Source: Colwellia sp. Arc7-635 (GTDB taxonomy: Bacteria > Pseudomonadota > Gammaproteobacteria > Enterobacterales > Alteromonadaceae). From it: a DNA stretch of 64,000 nucleotides. This document shows positions 37,233 to 47,669 of the stretch, one piece after another; within the stretch, counting starts at the first letter, position 1; each line of letters begins with the position of its first letter. The notes under the pieces were generated by a model that was not told where the DNA came from, ran no database searches, and was given only the letters and a program-made list of their open reading frames with translations. The stretch covers positions 4,340,001 to 4,404,000 of the forward strand of contig NZ_CP034660.1 of NCBI RefSeq assembly GCF_003971255.1, given 5' to 3'. Both the position numbers and the translations under genes were made by a program.

Positions 37233-39137
37233 CTAAGCTTCCACTAACATACGGCCACGCATTTCCATGTGAAGTGCGTGACAGAACCAGTTACAGTAAT
37301 ACCATTGTACGCCTGGTTTATTAGCCGTAAACGTTATAGAAGACGTTTGCTGTGGGCTAATTTCCATTTGTACACCATGGTTAGTCATACAGAAACCATG
37401 TGTTACATCTTCCACTTGGTCAAGGTTAGTAATAACCACGGTAACTTCATCGCCTAATTTAACTTTAAATTCAGACAAACCGTAAGTTGGTGCAATAGAA
37501 GTCATATAAACAGTAACTTTGTTTTTGCCTTTACGAATAACTTTGCTGTCGCTCATTAAGTTAACGCCATCAGCTTTTGCTGTTGCTACTGTGGTCGCAA
37601 ACATACGATCATCACGATCCCAAACTCTTTTCGTTTTGATTTTACTACGGTGTACCATAATACAATCATGCGGTTCAGCGAATGTTGGGCCATCGTGTAC
37701 CAATTTCATTTCGTCACCAGAAATGTCAAATAATTGATCGTTTTCTGGTTTAAGTGGACCAGTAGGTAAAAATCTATCTTTAGAGAATTTACATAAAACT
37801 ACTAACCATTTGCCATCAGCATCACGTGATTCACCTTGTGAAGTATGGTTGTGTCCCGGTTGGTAATGTACATCTACTTTTTGGCGTAGGTAATTAACTT
37901 TTTCACCGTTATGCGCTTTAATCGCATCTTCAACATTCCACTTCGCCACTTGGCTATCTAAAAATAGTGTAGTGTAAGCATTACCACGACCATCAAAGGC
38001 AGTATGTAGTGGACCTAAACCTACTTCTGGTTCAGCGATAACAGCATCACGAGGTTTAATTTTATTCGCAAATAAGTCATCAAATTTCGCAATAGAAATA
38101 ATAGAAACCGTTGGTGATAATTTACCATTAGCAATGAAGTATTTGCCATCTGGTGAAGCATTGATACCGTGTGGTGATTTAGGAATTGGAATATAACGCG
38201 TAAGTTCAGAGCCTTTACGACCATCTAAAACAGGAACATCATTACCATTATAAGTTTTGAATTTACCTGCTTTAACAGCGGCTTCACAACGAGCAAGACT
38301 GAAAACAACCACATGGTCACGTTCAGCAGTGATCATTTCACCTAAAGTCATACCCATTTCTGAGTTATATGAAGTTGACGCAAAATATTTGCCATCAAAG
38401 TCAGCGTCAGTGTTATCTAAGTTACCGTCGACCATGACTTGGAAAGCCACTTCCATTGATTCAGCGTCAATCACGTTAAACAATGAACGATAAGTGCTGA
38501 CGTCTTCCATGCCACCTTTACCATCATTATTCATCGGAATTTCGAATTCACCATTACAAATAACATATTTAGTATAAGGTACTTTTTGCACACGTAAACC
38601 GTGAATAGCTTGCACGTTAGGTACATGCAAAATTTTATCGGTTTTCATTACGTCACAACGAATACGCGCTACACGGGTATTGGCCTTGTCATTAATGAAA
38701 ACATATTTACCGTTATAACGACCGTCAGTCATCGACATATGTGGATGATGACAATCACCCGTTAAATATTCACTGTTGATGATTTCTTTTGATTCGTTAG
38801 TTAAACCGTAACCCGTGGCATTATCAAGATTAAACACAGGAATACGCATAAGTTCACGCATTGATGGTACACCCATCACACGTATTTCGCCGGAATGACC
38901 ACCCGACCAAAAGCCGTAATATTCATCTAAATCACCAGGAGCTACATGTGGTGAGTTCGCCGCTTCAGAGGCTCTTGCTTGTGCCATTGAAGTGAACATA
39001 GCGGCCGTCATTGGCGCAGCAACGGCACCAGCACCAATTAAGGCTGTTTTACCGAAAAATTTACGTCTGCTTTCACTTTCCAACTCAGGTTTGTTGGCAT
39101 CGTTTGTTACGTTAATATTGTTATCATCATTAATCAT
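37233..39137 (-). CDS. nosZ: nitrous oxide reductase, clade I (Tat-exported)
   Basis: The terminal denitrification enzyme reduces N2O to N2 in the periplasm (634 residues). A twin-arginine signal ([20 protein letters not shown]) marks clade I. The seven-bladed propeller carries the CuZ histidines in [37 protein letters not shown] and EPHDC. The C-terminal cupredoxin domain has the CuA motif [15 protein letters not shown]. All ligand positions are intact, so it should be active. The ATG at 39137 sits 7 bp after ACGGAG, better spaced than the one at 39143. Confidence 0.97.
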   Translation of the reverse strand: MINDDNNINVTNDANKPELESESRRKFFGKTALIGAGAVAAPMTAAMFTSMAQARASEAANSPHVAPGDLDEYYGFWSGGHSGEIRVMGVPSMRELMRIPVFNLDNATGYGLTNESKEIINSEYLTGDCHHPHMSMTDGRYNGKYVFINDKANTRVARIRCDVMKTDKILHVPNVQAIHGLRVQKVPYTKYVICNGEFEIPMNNDGKGGMEDVSTYRSLFNVIDAESMEVAFQVMVDGNLDNTDADFDGKYFASTSYNSEMGMTLGEMITAERDHVVVFSLARCEAAVKAGKFKTYNGNDVPVLDGRKGSELTRYIPIPKSPHGINASPDGKYFIANGKLSPTVSIISIAKFDDLFANKIKPRDAVIAEPEVGLGPLHTAFDGRGNAYTTLFLDSQVAKWNVEDAIKAHNGEKVNYLRQKVDVHYQPGHNHTSQGESRDADGKWLVVLCKFSKDRFLPTGPLKPENDQLFDISGDEMKLVHDGPTFAEPHDCIMVHRSKIKTKRVWDRDDRMFATTVATAKADGVNLMSDSKVIRKGKNKVTVYMTSIAPTYGLSEFKVKLGDEVTVVITNLDQVEDVTHGFCMTNHGVQMEISPQQTSSITFTANKPGVQWYYCNWFCHALHMEMRGRMLVEA

Positions 39138-39179
39138 TTGCATTCTCCGTTAATTTATTCTTTCAGTGCTGATAGAGGG

Positions 39180-41309
39180 TTAACCGACATTGACTGCCGC
39201 TATTTCTTGTTCTTTATATTTGTTCTTTTTGTATTTTTGCTTTTTCAATGGTGGACATTTGTCGTCATTGAGATACGTTACTTGGCAGTCCAAGCAGTAG
39301 TGACACTCGCGCATATTGATTTCACCGTCAGGATTAATCGCTTGAATTTCACATTCTTTCGCACAGGTTTTACAAGGTTGACCACATTCAGGGCGACGTC
39401 TTAACCAGCTAAATAAACGCACACTATTGCTGGTAGAAAGAGCAGCACCTAGCGGACACAAATAGCGGCAGAAAAACTTACGGTTAAAGACGTTAATGGT
39501 CAGTAAGATCAGCGCATATAAAATAAATGGCCATTCACGATCAAACTTCAGTAAAAATGTGGTTTTAAAAGGCTCAATTTCAGCAAACTGCTCAGCCAAT
39601 GCTAATGAGTCAAGCGACAAGGCAAATAACCCGAGTAAAATTAAATATTTAATCGCCCATAAACGCTCATGCACCGCCCAAGGTAATTCAAACTGAGGAA
39701 TTTTTATGTAACGAGCGAATACATTGATCAACTCTTGTAAGGCACCAAAAGGACATAACCAACCACAATAAACAGCGCGTCCCCATAGCAACATGGTCAC
39801 AGCCGCCGCGCCCCACAGCATAAAGATCACCGGGTCGAGCAGGAATAAGTCCCAAGAGAAATCAGATACCAGCGCTTGCAAGAAAGTAAAGACGTTAACG
39901 ATTGATAATTGTCCGCCCCAACTCCAGCCGATGAATACAACTGTTATCACTAAAAAGCTATGACGGAAATTGTGCATAAAGGTTGGGTGTCTAACCAAAA
40001 TGTCTTGAAAGAATAATGAAGCTAGTAACAACGTCATCAGAATAGATAAGACCACCACTTCCGTGCGTTTATCCTGCCAAACTTGCTGCGTTAGTGTCAG
40101 CTCAGGTTCAGGCAAAATAAGTGGCGGACGGTTTAAGTATTGCTCTAAACCGTGGTAGCTGCCTTTGAAGCTAGTAAATACACTATCTACAGCACCTATT
40201 TGGCGACGAACTAGCAATTCGAACTGCCAATCAACACCTGGATTAAACTCTTGATGTTCACGGACAATAAATAATGACATTTCTTTGAAGCGTGGCACAC
40301 CTTCGATAAATAAGTCAGTGACCCGAATTTGATCTAAATCGCGAAAGGCAAAAGCACCGTCGTTTTGTAAAATTTGAATACGATCAAAAATACCACCACG
40401 TACATAACCAGAGCCTTTAAACGAATAGCCATTCCCTAAAACAATAATGGCATGCTCATTAGGCTTTAACGTTTTCATCAGCCATTGGTATTCGCTATCG
40501 CCAAGTAAGTTTCGTCCTACGGTTGGAATATCTGCCTGCGCATAATAAACCTCGGCAAACATATCTGACTTTTGCTCAGGCGTAGCTTGTTCAATAGTTT
40601 CGGCTTCAGTACCGACAAAAGCTTCATCAACAGTTTTACGATTTAAATATAATTTCCGAACCGAACCATCACCCACCAGTGTTTGCCAGTCTGCTTTCTT
40701 ATAAACCTCGGGCAACACCGTGGCCATAGGTTGTTTAATTTCTTCCGCTGCTTCGATAATACCTAATGAGCGTGCGACGATGGTGGCTGATTTAGTAATA
40801 GCAACGTTCATCACCATTACAGTTACTGTCGCACCAGATAAACCATCAAGGTGAATGGTGTTACCTTTTTTATTGCCACCAACTTTTAAGCGGTCGCTAA
40901 CATTTAAGCCTGAGTATTGGTCTGAAAAAGCCCATAATTTTTTCTCAGGAATACCCGCCAGAATAATAGGTTCATGATGCTCTAAAACCTTTGCGCCAAC
41001 ATAAACGCCTTTAGGGTCTATGGCGACGAGCATATTGACCGGCTCGCCTGAGTAGGCTGGAATTCGGGCTAAATCATTAGTTTCAAATGCATAGCCAATA
41101 ATTTCTTCTTGTTGATAGATAGTCCAAACCAAAGGGTCACCGGCTTTGTCTGAAACTTTAGTCGCTTGCGGGAAAATTTCATTGATCAGTGGCAGCGGAT
41201 CTCTAGGCTCACTAACAAATAAGGCATGAGCAGAAAATTGCACTAAGCAAAGCAGTAACACAGTAAATAACGTTAACTGCTTATTACGATACGACAAGGA
41301 AAATAGCAT
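39180..41309 (-). CDS. nosR: NosR electron-transfer/regulatory flavoprotein
   Basis: A 709-residue polytopic membrane flavo-iron-sulfur protein needed for nosZ expression and for electron supply to NosZ. A signal-like N-terminus leads to a periplasmic FMN-binding domain (covalent-flavin motif LSGATVTVM near residue 160). Five or six transmembrane helices span about 410-630. They include the CGWLCPFGALQ and CRYLCPLGAAL cysteine motifs, and a C-terminal ferredoxin-like domain carries CGQPCKTCAKEC and CHYCLDCQ. It leads the nosRZDFYL operon and is preceded by an FNR-type promoter. Confidence 0.96.
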   Translation of the reverse strand: MLFSLSYRNKQLTLFTVLLLCLVQFSAHALFVSEPRDPLPLINEIFPQATKVSDKAGDPLVWTIYQQEEIIGYAFETNDLARIPAYSGEPVNMLVAIDPKGVYVGAKVLEHHEPIILAGIPEKKLWAFSDQYSGLNVSDRLKVGGNKKGNTIHLDGLSGATVTVMVMNVAITKSATIVARSLGIIEAAEEIKQPMATVLPEVYKKADWQTLVGDGSVRKLYLNRKTVDEAFVGTEAETIEQATPEQKSDMFAEVYYAQADIPTVGRNLLGDSEYQWLMKTLKPNEHAIIVLGNGYSFKGSGYVRGGIFDRIQILQNDGAFAFRDLDQIRVTDLFIEGVPRFKEMSLFIVREHQEFNPGVDWQFELLVRRQIGAVDSVFTSFKGSYHGLEQYLNRPPLILPEPELTLTQQVWQDKRTEVVVLSILMTLLLASLFFQDILVRHPTFMHNFRHSFLVITVVFIGWSWGGQLSIVNVFTFLQALVSDFSWDLFLLDPVIFMLWGAAAVTMLLWGRAVYCGWLCPFGALQELINVFARYIKIPQFELPWAVHERLWAIKYLILLGLFALSLDSLALAEQFAEIEPFKTTFLLKFDREWPFILYALILLTINVFNRKFFCRYLCPLGAALSTSNSVRLFSWLRRRPECGQPCKTCAKECEIQAINPDGEINMRECHYCLDCQVTYLNDDKCPPLKKQKYKKNKYKEQEIAAVNVG

Positions 41310-41374
41310 TGTAGTGTGGTACCTTCACGTGAATAATGAGTCGTCAGTTCAGAGTAGTCTCTAACTTAGTCAAC

Positions 41375-41391
41375 TGCGACAATATGTCGCA
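41375..41391. promoter_or_regulatory. 17-bp palindrome at the predicted nosR start site
   Basis: TGCGACA-ATA-TGTCGCA is a perfect 7-bp inverted repeat with a 3-bp spacer. It spans the transcription start predicted from the -10 box and the FNR-type site, a place where a bound repressor would block RNA polymerase. It does not match a regulator I can name. Confidence 0.55.
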
Positions 41392-41392
41392 C

Positions 41393-41433
41393 ATATTACA
41401 CGGCTCAAAATTTCCAATAATGACTTAGATCAA
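41393..41433 (-). promoter_or_regulatory. FNR/DNR-type promoter of nosRZDFYL
   Basis: On the minus strand, TTGATCTAAGTCAT (41433-41420) matches the FNR/DNR-type box TTGAT-N4-(A/G)TCAA at all but the last base. A TAATAT -10 lies at 41398-41393. The box centre is about 41 bp from the start implied by the -10, the usual class II activation distance. The nosR ATG is about 77 bp downstream. Confidence 0.7.
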
Positions 41434-41666
41434 TAAAGCGAGGCTATTTCCAGACTAACAATCACACACTTTTTGTAAGGATATTTGATACTTACCAATA
41501 CGAAGGTAATGAATAAAGCTTATTTCTAAATAGGTATTTAGCAATGAATTTAACCGGTTTTTTATGGAGTTACAGGTGTGTTAACTAAGTAAAGCAGCGC
41601 CATATTTCTCGATTTATGCAAAAAATACAGACTGATTTTTTAAAAAAATAAAATTGGAATAGTCAT
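41434..41666. other. intergenic DNA between tyrS and nosR
   Basis: AT-rich, non-coding. No gene or strong repeat was seen between the nosR control region and the tyrS terminator. Confidence 0.4.
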
Positions 41667-41697
41667 AAAAAAGCCAGTCTCGATGACTGGCTTTTTT
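41667..41697 (-). terminator. terminator after tyrS
   Basis: A 13-bp perfect stem (AAAAAAGCCAGTC with its complement) and a 5-nt loop, with A- and T-tracts on the two sides. It can therefore act in both directions. Confidence 0.88.
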
Positions 41698-41730
41698 AAT
41701 AAATGCTGTAGCTAATTGTTAACCGAATTA

Positions 41731-42930
41731 TTATTTAAGCGTAATCTTGGCAAATTTACGCTTACCTACTTGATAAACAGCAGTAGAACCCGCACTAATC
41801 ACTAATTTATTATCCGTTACTTTATCGCCATCAATTTTTGCTGCACCTTGTTTTATCATACGCAAGGCATCAGAAGTACTGGTCACTAAACCGGCTTCTT
41901 TTAATAAATTAGCAATAGCAATTTCGCCGTTTTCAACCACGATTTCCATTTCTGGCATATCATCAGGTAAGGCACCTTTTTGGAAACGGTTTATAAACTC
42001 TTGATGTGCTGCTTCTGCCGCGGCAGTATCATGAAAACGTTCAATTAACTCTTTTGCTAAGTCAATTTTTACATCGCGAGGGTTTGACCCAGCAGCAATG
42101 GCTTCTTTGTAGCCATTAATAGTTTCAATGGGCTTAAAGCTTAACAATTCATAGTAACGCCACATTAAATCATCAGAAATCGACATGATTTTGCCAAACA
42201 TATCGTTTGGCGCATCAGTAATACCAATATAGTTATTTAATGATTTAGACATTTTTTGTACACCGTCTAAACCTTCTAACAATGGCATCATCAATACCGT
42301 TTGAGGACGTTGACCTTCAGACTTTTGCAACTCACGGCCCATCAATAGATTAAACTTTTGATCGGTACCGCCTAATTCTACATCAGCTTCTAAAGCAACC
42401 GAATCCCAACCTTGCACTAACGGGTACATAAATTCGTGAATCGCAATGGCTTGGCCACCAGCATAACGCTTTTTAAAATCGTCTCGTTCCATCATGCGGG
42501 CAACCGTTTGGCGAGAAGCCAATTTCAACATGCCTGCTGCACCTAATTTGTCCATCCAGGTTGAGTTAAATGCGACCGTAGTTTTCGCTGGATCTAAAAT
42601 TTTAAACACTTGCTCTTTGTAGGTTTCAGCATTCGATAAAACGTCTTCTTTGGTTAACGCTTTACGCGTTACGTTTTTACCGGTTGGATCGCCGATCATG
42701 CCGGTGAAGTCACCAATTAAGAAAATAACCTCATGCCCCTGCTGTTGAAACTGGCGCAATTTATTGATTAATACGGTATGACCAAGATGTAGATCTGGTG
42801 CTGTTGGATCAAAGCCCGCCTTGATTTTTAATGGCTTACCTTTTTTTAATTTTTCCAACAATTCATCTTCTAACAAAATTTCTTCTGCACCGCGTTTTAT
42901 TTCTTCAAACGCTTGGCTTACATCTGACAT
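41731..42930 (-). CDS. tyrS: tyrosyl-tRNA synthetase
   Basis: A class I aminoacyl-tRNA synthetase (399 residues) that charges tRNA-Tyr. It has the HIGH-type motif HLGHTVLI, the KMSKS loop ([10 protein letters not shown]) and a C-terminal S4 RNA-binding domain ([16 protein letters not shown]). Sequence and length fit the TyrZ-like bacterial subclass rather than the E. coli TyrS type. TTGGAG lies 8 bp before the ATG. It is divergent from the M23 peptidase gene and ends in a strong terminator. Confidence 0.96.
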   Translation of the reverse strand: MSDVSQAFEEIKRGAEEILLEDELLEKLKKGKPLKIKAGFDPTAPDLHLGHTVLINKLRQFQQQGHEVIFLIGDFTGMIGDPTGKNVTRKALTKEDVLSNAETYKEQVFKILDPAKTTVAFNSTWMDKLGAAGMLKLASRQTVARMMERDDFKKRYAGGQAIAIHEFMYPLVQGWDSVALEADVELGGTDQKFNLLMGRELQKSEGQRPQTVLMMPLLEGLDGVQKMSKSLNNYIGITDAPNDMFGKIMSISDDLMWRYYELLSFKPIETINGYKEAIAAGSNPRDVKIDLAKELIERFHDTAAAEAAHQEFINRFQKGALPDDMPEMEIVVENGEIAIANLLKEAGLVTSTSDALRMIKQGAAKIDGDKVTDNKLVISAGSTAVYQVGKRKFAKITLK

Positions 42931-43072
42931 TTACTAAGCTCCAAAAGGCATGTTTATCAAACGGGACAACAAATTAGCCCACTTGGTATTAATAATTAAT
43001 TGACGAATTCTACTGCAATTTTCACTGTGGTGAAAACCCTATCATTGTTTAGAAGGATATTATTTTGTTATA

Positions 43073-44521
43073 GTGAACAACAACTGTCGTTTTAAAACTT
43101 TATCTATAGGTCTTAGCTTTTTGAAAAATATAAAAAATTTATATTTTGCCTTACCAAAACAGCACCAAATAATTATTACTTCGTGCGCCCTCGTGGTGTT
43201 CTTTTTATTAGTGGTCCCGTTAAAAAGTAGTAAGCAAGTATCATCGAACAGCAATGGTGAATTTAAAATTGGCCAACGCTATCAAGTAGCCATACCTGAG
43301 CAAGCAGCTAATGACATAGCATCCTCTCCTAGCATTCAACTGCCGGAGACATCGCTTGATATATTAGAAAGCACAGAAACACCCGTGCGTGATTTACCCA
43401 GTAACATTGAAGAAAGTGCAGCACAATTGCAGTGGCAGTCGATCAAAGTTAGAAGTGGTGATTCGCTAGCAAAAATATTTAAGCGCAATGGCCTCAACGC
43501 CACCACAACCCATAAAGTGATCACGGCTCAAGGCGAAGGTAGTAAATTACTGAAAAAGATTCAAGTGGGCGATGTTATGCGCATCGGCAAGGATGATAAA
43601 GGTAGCTTAGTTTCACTTGAGTATCCGCTGTCAAAAAACGAAACCTTATTCGTTAATTTACAAAATGATCAATACCATGCTTACACTGAAAGTAAAACGG
43701 TTGAAGTACGCGAAGCTATTGCTCAGGGTGTTATTAAATCAAACTTTTGGAATGCCGCCGCTGCTGCAGGCTTAAATGATGGACAAATCATTAATTTAGC
43801 CAATGTATTTGGCTGGGATATAGATTTTGCTTTGGATATTCGTGCAGGTGATAGCTTTAATGTCATCTATGAAAATCAGTACATTGAAGGTGATTTCATT
43901 GGTACTGGTAACATAGTGGCCGCTGAATTTATTAACCAAGGTGAGTCTTTTCAGGCCATCCGCTTTACTGACGGTGAATATTATTCTGGTGAAGGCAGAA
44001 GTATGCGTAAAGCGTTTTTACGTGCACCCGTGAGCTTTAAATATATTAGTTCTAATTTTAAGCCTAAGCGTTTTCATCCTGTGCAGAAACGTTGGAAAGC
44101 CCACCGTGGCACCGACTATGCAGCAAAAACAGGCACCCCTGTTGTCGCTGCTGGTAATGGCCGAGTCACCGATGCTACTTATAACAAATATAATGGTAAC
44201 TACGTATTCATTCAACATGGTAATGGCATAGTCACCAAGTATTTACATTTCTCAAAGCGTGCAGTTAAAAAAGGTCAACGTGTTAAACAGGGCCAAGTTA
44301 TTGGTTATGTTGGCTCTACAGGCTTAGCTGCAGGACCGCATTTGCATTATGAATTTTTGCTTAATGGCGTTCATCGCAATCCTAGAACAGTAAAATTACC
44401 TGACGCAAAACCTATTACTCAAAAATATAAAAAAGCCTTTGATCTAGTCGCGAAACAGCGACTTGCAGAATTAACAGGTTCACGACGTATCATGCTTAGC
44501 ATGCAACCAAGCGCAGAGTAA
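43073..44521 (+). CDS. M23 (LytM) murein endopeptidase, MepM/OapA-like
   Basis: A 482-residue envelope protein. An N-terminal signal-anchor helix (IIITSCALVVFFLLVVPL) is followed by a LysM/OapA-like region (VRSGDSLAKIFKRNGLNATT) and a C-terminal peptidase M23 domain. The zinc ligands are intact in HRGTDYAA (His, Asp) and HLHYEF (His-x-His). Such enzymes cut peptide cross-links so that the cell wall can grow. The GTG start is the first in-frame option but AAGGA lies 15 bp away, so the start is uncertain. anmK starts 2 bp after its stop, which links wall cleavage to wall recycling. Confidence 0.88.
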   Translation: MNNNCRFKTLSIGLSFLKNIKNLYFALPKQHQIIITSCALVVFFLLVVPLKSSKQVSSNSNGEFKIGQRYQVAIPEQAANDIASSPSIQLPETSLDILESTETPVRDLPSNIEESAAQLQWQSIKVRSGDSLAKIFKRNGLNATTTHKVITAQGEGSKLLKKIQVGDVMRIGKDDKGSLVSLEYPLSKNETLFVNLQNDQYHAYTESKTVEVREAIAQGVIKSNFWNAAAAAGLNDGQIINLANVFGWDIDFALDIRAGDSFNVIYENQYIEGDFIGTGNIVAAEFINQGESFQAIRFTDGEYYSGEGRSMRKAFLRAPVSFKYISSNFKPKRFHPVQKRWKAHRGTDYAAKTGTPVVAAGNGRVTDATYNKYNGNYVFIQHGNGIVTKYLHFSKRAVKKGQRVKQGQVIGYVGSTGLAAGPHLHYEFLLNGVHRNPRTVKLPDAKPITQKYKKAFDLVAKQRLAELTGSRRIMLSMQPSAE

Positions 44522-44522
44522 C

Positions 44523-45662
44523 ATGGGCAATAAATTACGTTATATTGGCCTGATGTCTGGCACCAGCGCTGACGGCATTGATCTCGCCTTGGTCGAGTTT
44601 GATGATAATGCATCGCAGCATGCTAACGACGCAAAATTAGTGGCCAGCTATTATCAGGCTTACGACAACGAAACTCAGCAAAAAATAATGAGTTTGTATA
44701 ATACTAGCGACAATGAAATTGATCGCGCTGGCAGCCTAAATAGAGAACTAGCACAGCAATTTTCTCAAGCCATTCTACAATTTTTACAACAAGAAAACCT
44801 GTCTGCCCAAGATATCACCGCTATTGGCTCCCATGGCCAGACTATTCGGCACCGCCCGGTAAAAAGCCAACAAACAACTACACCTTTTACCCTGCAAATA
44901 GGCTGTTTACAGACCTTAGCCTTGTTAACGGGCATTCGGGTTGTTGGTGACTTTAGAACTAAAGACATTGCCTTAGGAGGCCAAGGTGCCCCCCTAGTAC
45001 CGGCTTTTCATCAGGCTATTTTCGGCTCGACTGAAAAAGACGTTTTTGTCGTCAATATTGGTGGCATCGCAAACATTACTTTTTTGCCAAAAAACAGCCC
45101 TGCTAAAACCACAGGTTTTGATACCGGGCCAGGCAATGCATTAATGGATTATTGGTTTGCAAAGCACCAATCTGGCCGCTATGACGCTCAAGGTCAATGG
45201 GCCAGTTCGGGTAAAGTAGACAGCACTTTACTTCAAGCTATGTTGAACGACACTTATTTTACTCAATCGGCTCCTAAAAGCACGGGACGTGAGTATTTTA
45301 ATGCCCAATGGTTAGCAAGGTTTACCGATAATAGCGGCTTAATACCTGCCGATATTCAAGCGACATTAACCGCGTTAACTGCCGAAACTATCGCGCAAGA
45401 AATCAATCAATTAAGTACGAAGTCAGACGTATATATATGCGGTGGCGGCATTGAAAACAATTATTTAGTTTCACTTTTAAATCATCAACTTAGCTGTCAC
45501 ACCATAGTGAATACCCATACAAAAAATATAAATAGTGATTCATTAGAGGCGATGGCGTTTGCTTGGTTAGCCTTAGCATTTGATAAAAATATTTTTGGCA
45601 ACATTCCAGCAGTAACAGGGGCTAGCAAGCCAGCAGTTTTAGGTATTAGTGTTCAACCTTAA
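44523..45662 (+). CDS. anmK: anhydro-N-acetylmuramic acid kinase
   Basis: AnmK (379 residues) phosphorylates and opens 1,6-anhydro-MurNAc to MurNAc-6-phosphate during peptidoglycan recycling. The signature GLMSGTSADGIDLALVEF opens the protein. IGSHGQTIRH, VNIGGIANITFL and GFDTGPGNALMD are the other ATP/sugar-binding stretches, and YICGGGIENNYL lies near the end. It forms a tight pair with the M23 peptidase upstream. Confidence 0.96.
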   Translation: MGNKLRYIGLMSGTSADGIDLALVEFDDNASQHANDAKLVASYYQAYDNETQQKIMSLYNTSDNEIDRAGSLNRELAQQFSQAILQFLQQENLSAQDITAIGSHGQTIRHRPVKSQQTTTPFTLQIGCLQTLALLTGIRVVGDFRTKDIALGGQGAPLVPAFHQAIFGSTEKDVFVVNIGGIANITFLPKNSPAKTTGFDTGPGNALMDYWFAKHQSGRYDAQGQWASSGKVDSTLLQAMLNDTYFTQSAPKSTGREYFNAQWLARFTDNSGLIPADIQATLTALTAETIAQEINQLSTKSDVYICGGGIENNYLVSLLNHQLSCHTIVNTHTKNINSDSLEAMAFAWLALAFDKNIFGNIPAVTGASKPAVLGISVQP

Positions 45663-45834
45663 AAATGACTAGATTTGCATAGCTTTCTGTTTATAATGAT
45701 CGGTTCCTGTTGAAAAAAAGCACGTTAATTGCGGGATATTTGAACTATCTTTAAAAGCTAGTTTCAAAGCAAATAGCACAGTTTGCTTAATCAAATACAC
45801 TGTTTGATGTTCAACAACAAATGAGGAGGAAACT

Positions 45835-46026
45835 ATGGAATTTAACGACATTCATATTGGCATGAAATGCGGTAGCAAAAAAGGTAGCGGTACCGTTACT
45901 TGGATTGATGGCTCAACCCGTACTATTTACATGGCAAATACCGATAGCAATAACAGTTTTGAAGTCGACTTCGAAGAAATTATTGAAGACCCTCAAGCCC
46001 ACAACAAAGAAGATATTTACTATTAA
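45835..46026 (+). CDS. small conserved-looking acidic protein
   Basis: A 63-residue soluble protein preceded by an excellent GAGGAGG ribosome-binding site and followed by a strong terminator, so it is very likely expressed. The sequence FNDIHIGMKCGSKKGSGTVT suggests a small beta-barrel, perhaps SH3-like, followed by an acidic tail. I do not recognise a named family. Confidence 0.75.
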   Translation: MEFNDIHIGMKCGSKKGSGTVTWIDGSTRTIYMANTDSNNSFEVDFEEIIEDPQAHNKEDIYY

Positions 46027-46053
46027 GTCACTTTAATTTGACTGTTTAGTGAT

Positions 46054-46078
46054 AAAAAAGCTCCTACGGGAGCTTTTT
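46054..46078 (+). terminator. terminator after the 63-residue gene
   Basis: AAAAAGCTCC and its complement form a 10-bp stem with a 4-nt loop, ending in a T-run. Confidence 0.85.
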
Positions 46079-46116
46079 ATTGTCTAAAACTTTATTTTTA
46101 ACCAATACTTTTATAA

Positions 46117-46152
46117 TTTTTTTTACGCTTTTTTTTACGCTATTTTTTACGC
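46117..46152. repeat. three 12-bp tandem repeats
   Basis: TTTTTTTTACGC twice, then TATTTTTTACGC, head to tail. They lie upstream of the SDR gene in otherwise unremarkable AT-rich DNA. Confidence 0.7.
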
Positions 46153-46308
46153 TATAGTGATCTATCCGTTGCTTTGACCTGTATAACTACAATGAATAGT
46201 GCTGCTAAATAGACAGACAGCCAGACAAATGACTCTCTAAATAACGATCAAAACAACCAAGCTTTATCGTAAGTAAAGTCATAAATGGGACTACCCCAAG
46301 GAGCGATA

Positions 46309-47205
46309 GTGAATATTCTTATTACTGGCGGTAGCGGCCTAATAGGCCAAGCATTGATTAAACGTTTGCAAGCCGATCGTATTATTGTTTTAACACGCAA
46401 TCCTGAAAAATCTGCAAATGTACTTCCTAATAATATTGAAGTAACAAGCTCTCTTGATGAGGTCGACTTTAACAACCTTGATGTCGTAGTAAATTTAGCT
46501 GGTGAAGCTATTGTCGATAAACGGTGGTCGTCAACACAGAAAAATATTATTTGCCAAAGTCGCTGGCAGATAACGCAAAACCTTGTTGATAAAATACATG
46601 CCGCAACGACCCCTCCGCATAGTTTTATATCGGGTAGTGCCATTGGTTTTTATGGTCGCCAAGGAGCATCAGCAATCGACGAAGCTCATCAAGATATTCA
46701 TGATGAATTTAGTCACCAAGTTTGTCAAAAGTGGGAAGCAATAGCTCAACAGGCCAATTCTGATAAAACCCGTGTTTGCCTGATCAGAACGGGTATAGTG
46801 CTAGCGAGTAATGGCGGAGCATTGAGTAAAATGCTACCCGCGTTTAAATTCGGTTTAGGAGGGCCAATTGCCAACGGGCAACAGTTTATGTCGTGGATAC
46901 ATATCGATGATATGGTTGCGGTGTTACTCGCAGCTATTGAGCAACCGGCTTTATCAGGTGTTATTAATGCAACAGCGCCAACTCCAGTATCTAACCAAGG
47001 ATTTTCAGAAACCTTAAGTACTGTGCTTTCACGACCATGTATGTTTAGGGTCCCTGCCTTTGTCTTACGTATATTACTGGGCGAGTCGGCAGATTTAATC
47101 TTATACGGACAAAATGTATTGCCACGTAAATTATTAGATAATCACTTTAAATTTCAATATCCTTCTTTACAGAAGGCCTTAACACAGCTATTACTTAAGT
47201 CATAA
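46309..47205 (+). CDS. NAD(P)-dependent epimerase/SDR, YfcH-like (TIGR01777)
   Basis: A 298-residue extended-SDR protein. It has an N-terminal Rossmann motif (ILITGGSGLIGQAL), the YfcH-type VVNLAGEAIVDKRWSSTQK, and a family C-terminal DUF1731-like end (LPRKLLDNHFKFQYPSLQ). The YxxxK region (SGSAIGFYGRQGASAID) is modified, as is usual in this subfamily. The GTG at 46309 sits 5 bp after AAGGAG, better than the ATG at 46285. The biological substrate is unknown. Confidence 0.88.
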   Translation: MNILITGGSGLIGQALIKRLQADRIIVLTRNPEKSANVLPNNIEVTSSLDEVDFNNLDVVVNLAGEAIVDKRWSSTQKNIICQSRWQITQNLVDKIHAATTPPHSFISGSAIGFYGRQGASAIDEAHQDIHDEFSHQVCQKWEAIAQQANSDKTRVCLIRTGIVLASNGGALSKMLPAFKFGLGGPIANGQQFMSWIHIDDMVAVLLAAIEQPALSGVINATAPTPVSNQGFSETLSTVLSRPCMFRVPAFVLRILLGESADLILYGQNVLPRKLLDNHFKFQYPSLQKALTQLLLKS

Positions 47206-47226
47206 AATAAACAAAATTGATGTCAT

Positions 47227-47643
47227 ATGGGTTGTGCTTTGGAAACAGGTTTTATTCCACACGGAAAATGTACTTATAGCGTTGACGGCAATATTATCAC
47301 CATCAATGCTATCGGCCCTTGGAATTTAGAATTTTTTATGCAAATGCATCTTGAGCTTGCAGAGGTAATTTTATCTCAAGTTGATATCAGCAATTTTGCG
47401 ATATTACTGATATTACAAGGTGACTCATTAGCCGCACAAGATGGTTTAGATTATCACCTAAAGTTAGTCAGAGCAGGACCAACAAAAGCGATTGCGATTA
47501 ATTCAGTGCTGAGTAATGCACCTAAAATAACGCAAAGTATTTTCCAAAAGACATATGATCAAGCTGGCCTTAAAAATAACGCTTTTGACTGTACTCAAGC
47601 CGCTAAAGCCTGGTTAGCAACGCAATTAAATAAAGAGCATTAG
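47227..47643 (+). CDS. STAS-like protein of unknown function
   Basis: A 138-residue soluble alpha/beta protein starting 21 bp after the SDR gene, so probably in its operon. The order beta (NIITINAIGPW), helix (NLEFFMQMHLELAEVIL), beta (FAILLILQGDSL) and the later helices resemble a SpoIIAA/STAS-like fold. It was not assigned to a named family. Confidence 0.6.
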   Translation: MGCALETGFIPHGKCTYSVDGNIITINAIGPWNLEFFMQMHLELAEVILSQVDISNFAILLILQGDSLAAQDGLDYHLKLVRAGPTKAIAINSVLSNAPKITQSIFQKTYDQAGLKNNAFDCTQAAKAWLATQLNKEH

Positions 47644-47669
47644 CCGTTATTAAAAGTGACTTATTGTGG

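Noticed and set aside
46248-46643. 131-codon minus-strand frame over the SDR gene
   Set aside because: It lies antisense to a well-supported Rossmann-fold gene and shows no coding signal.
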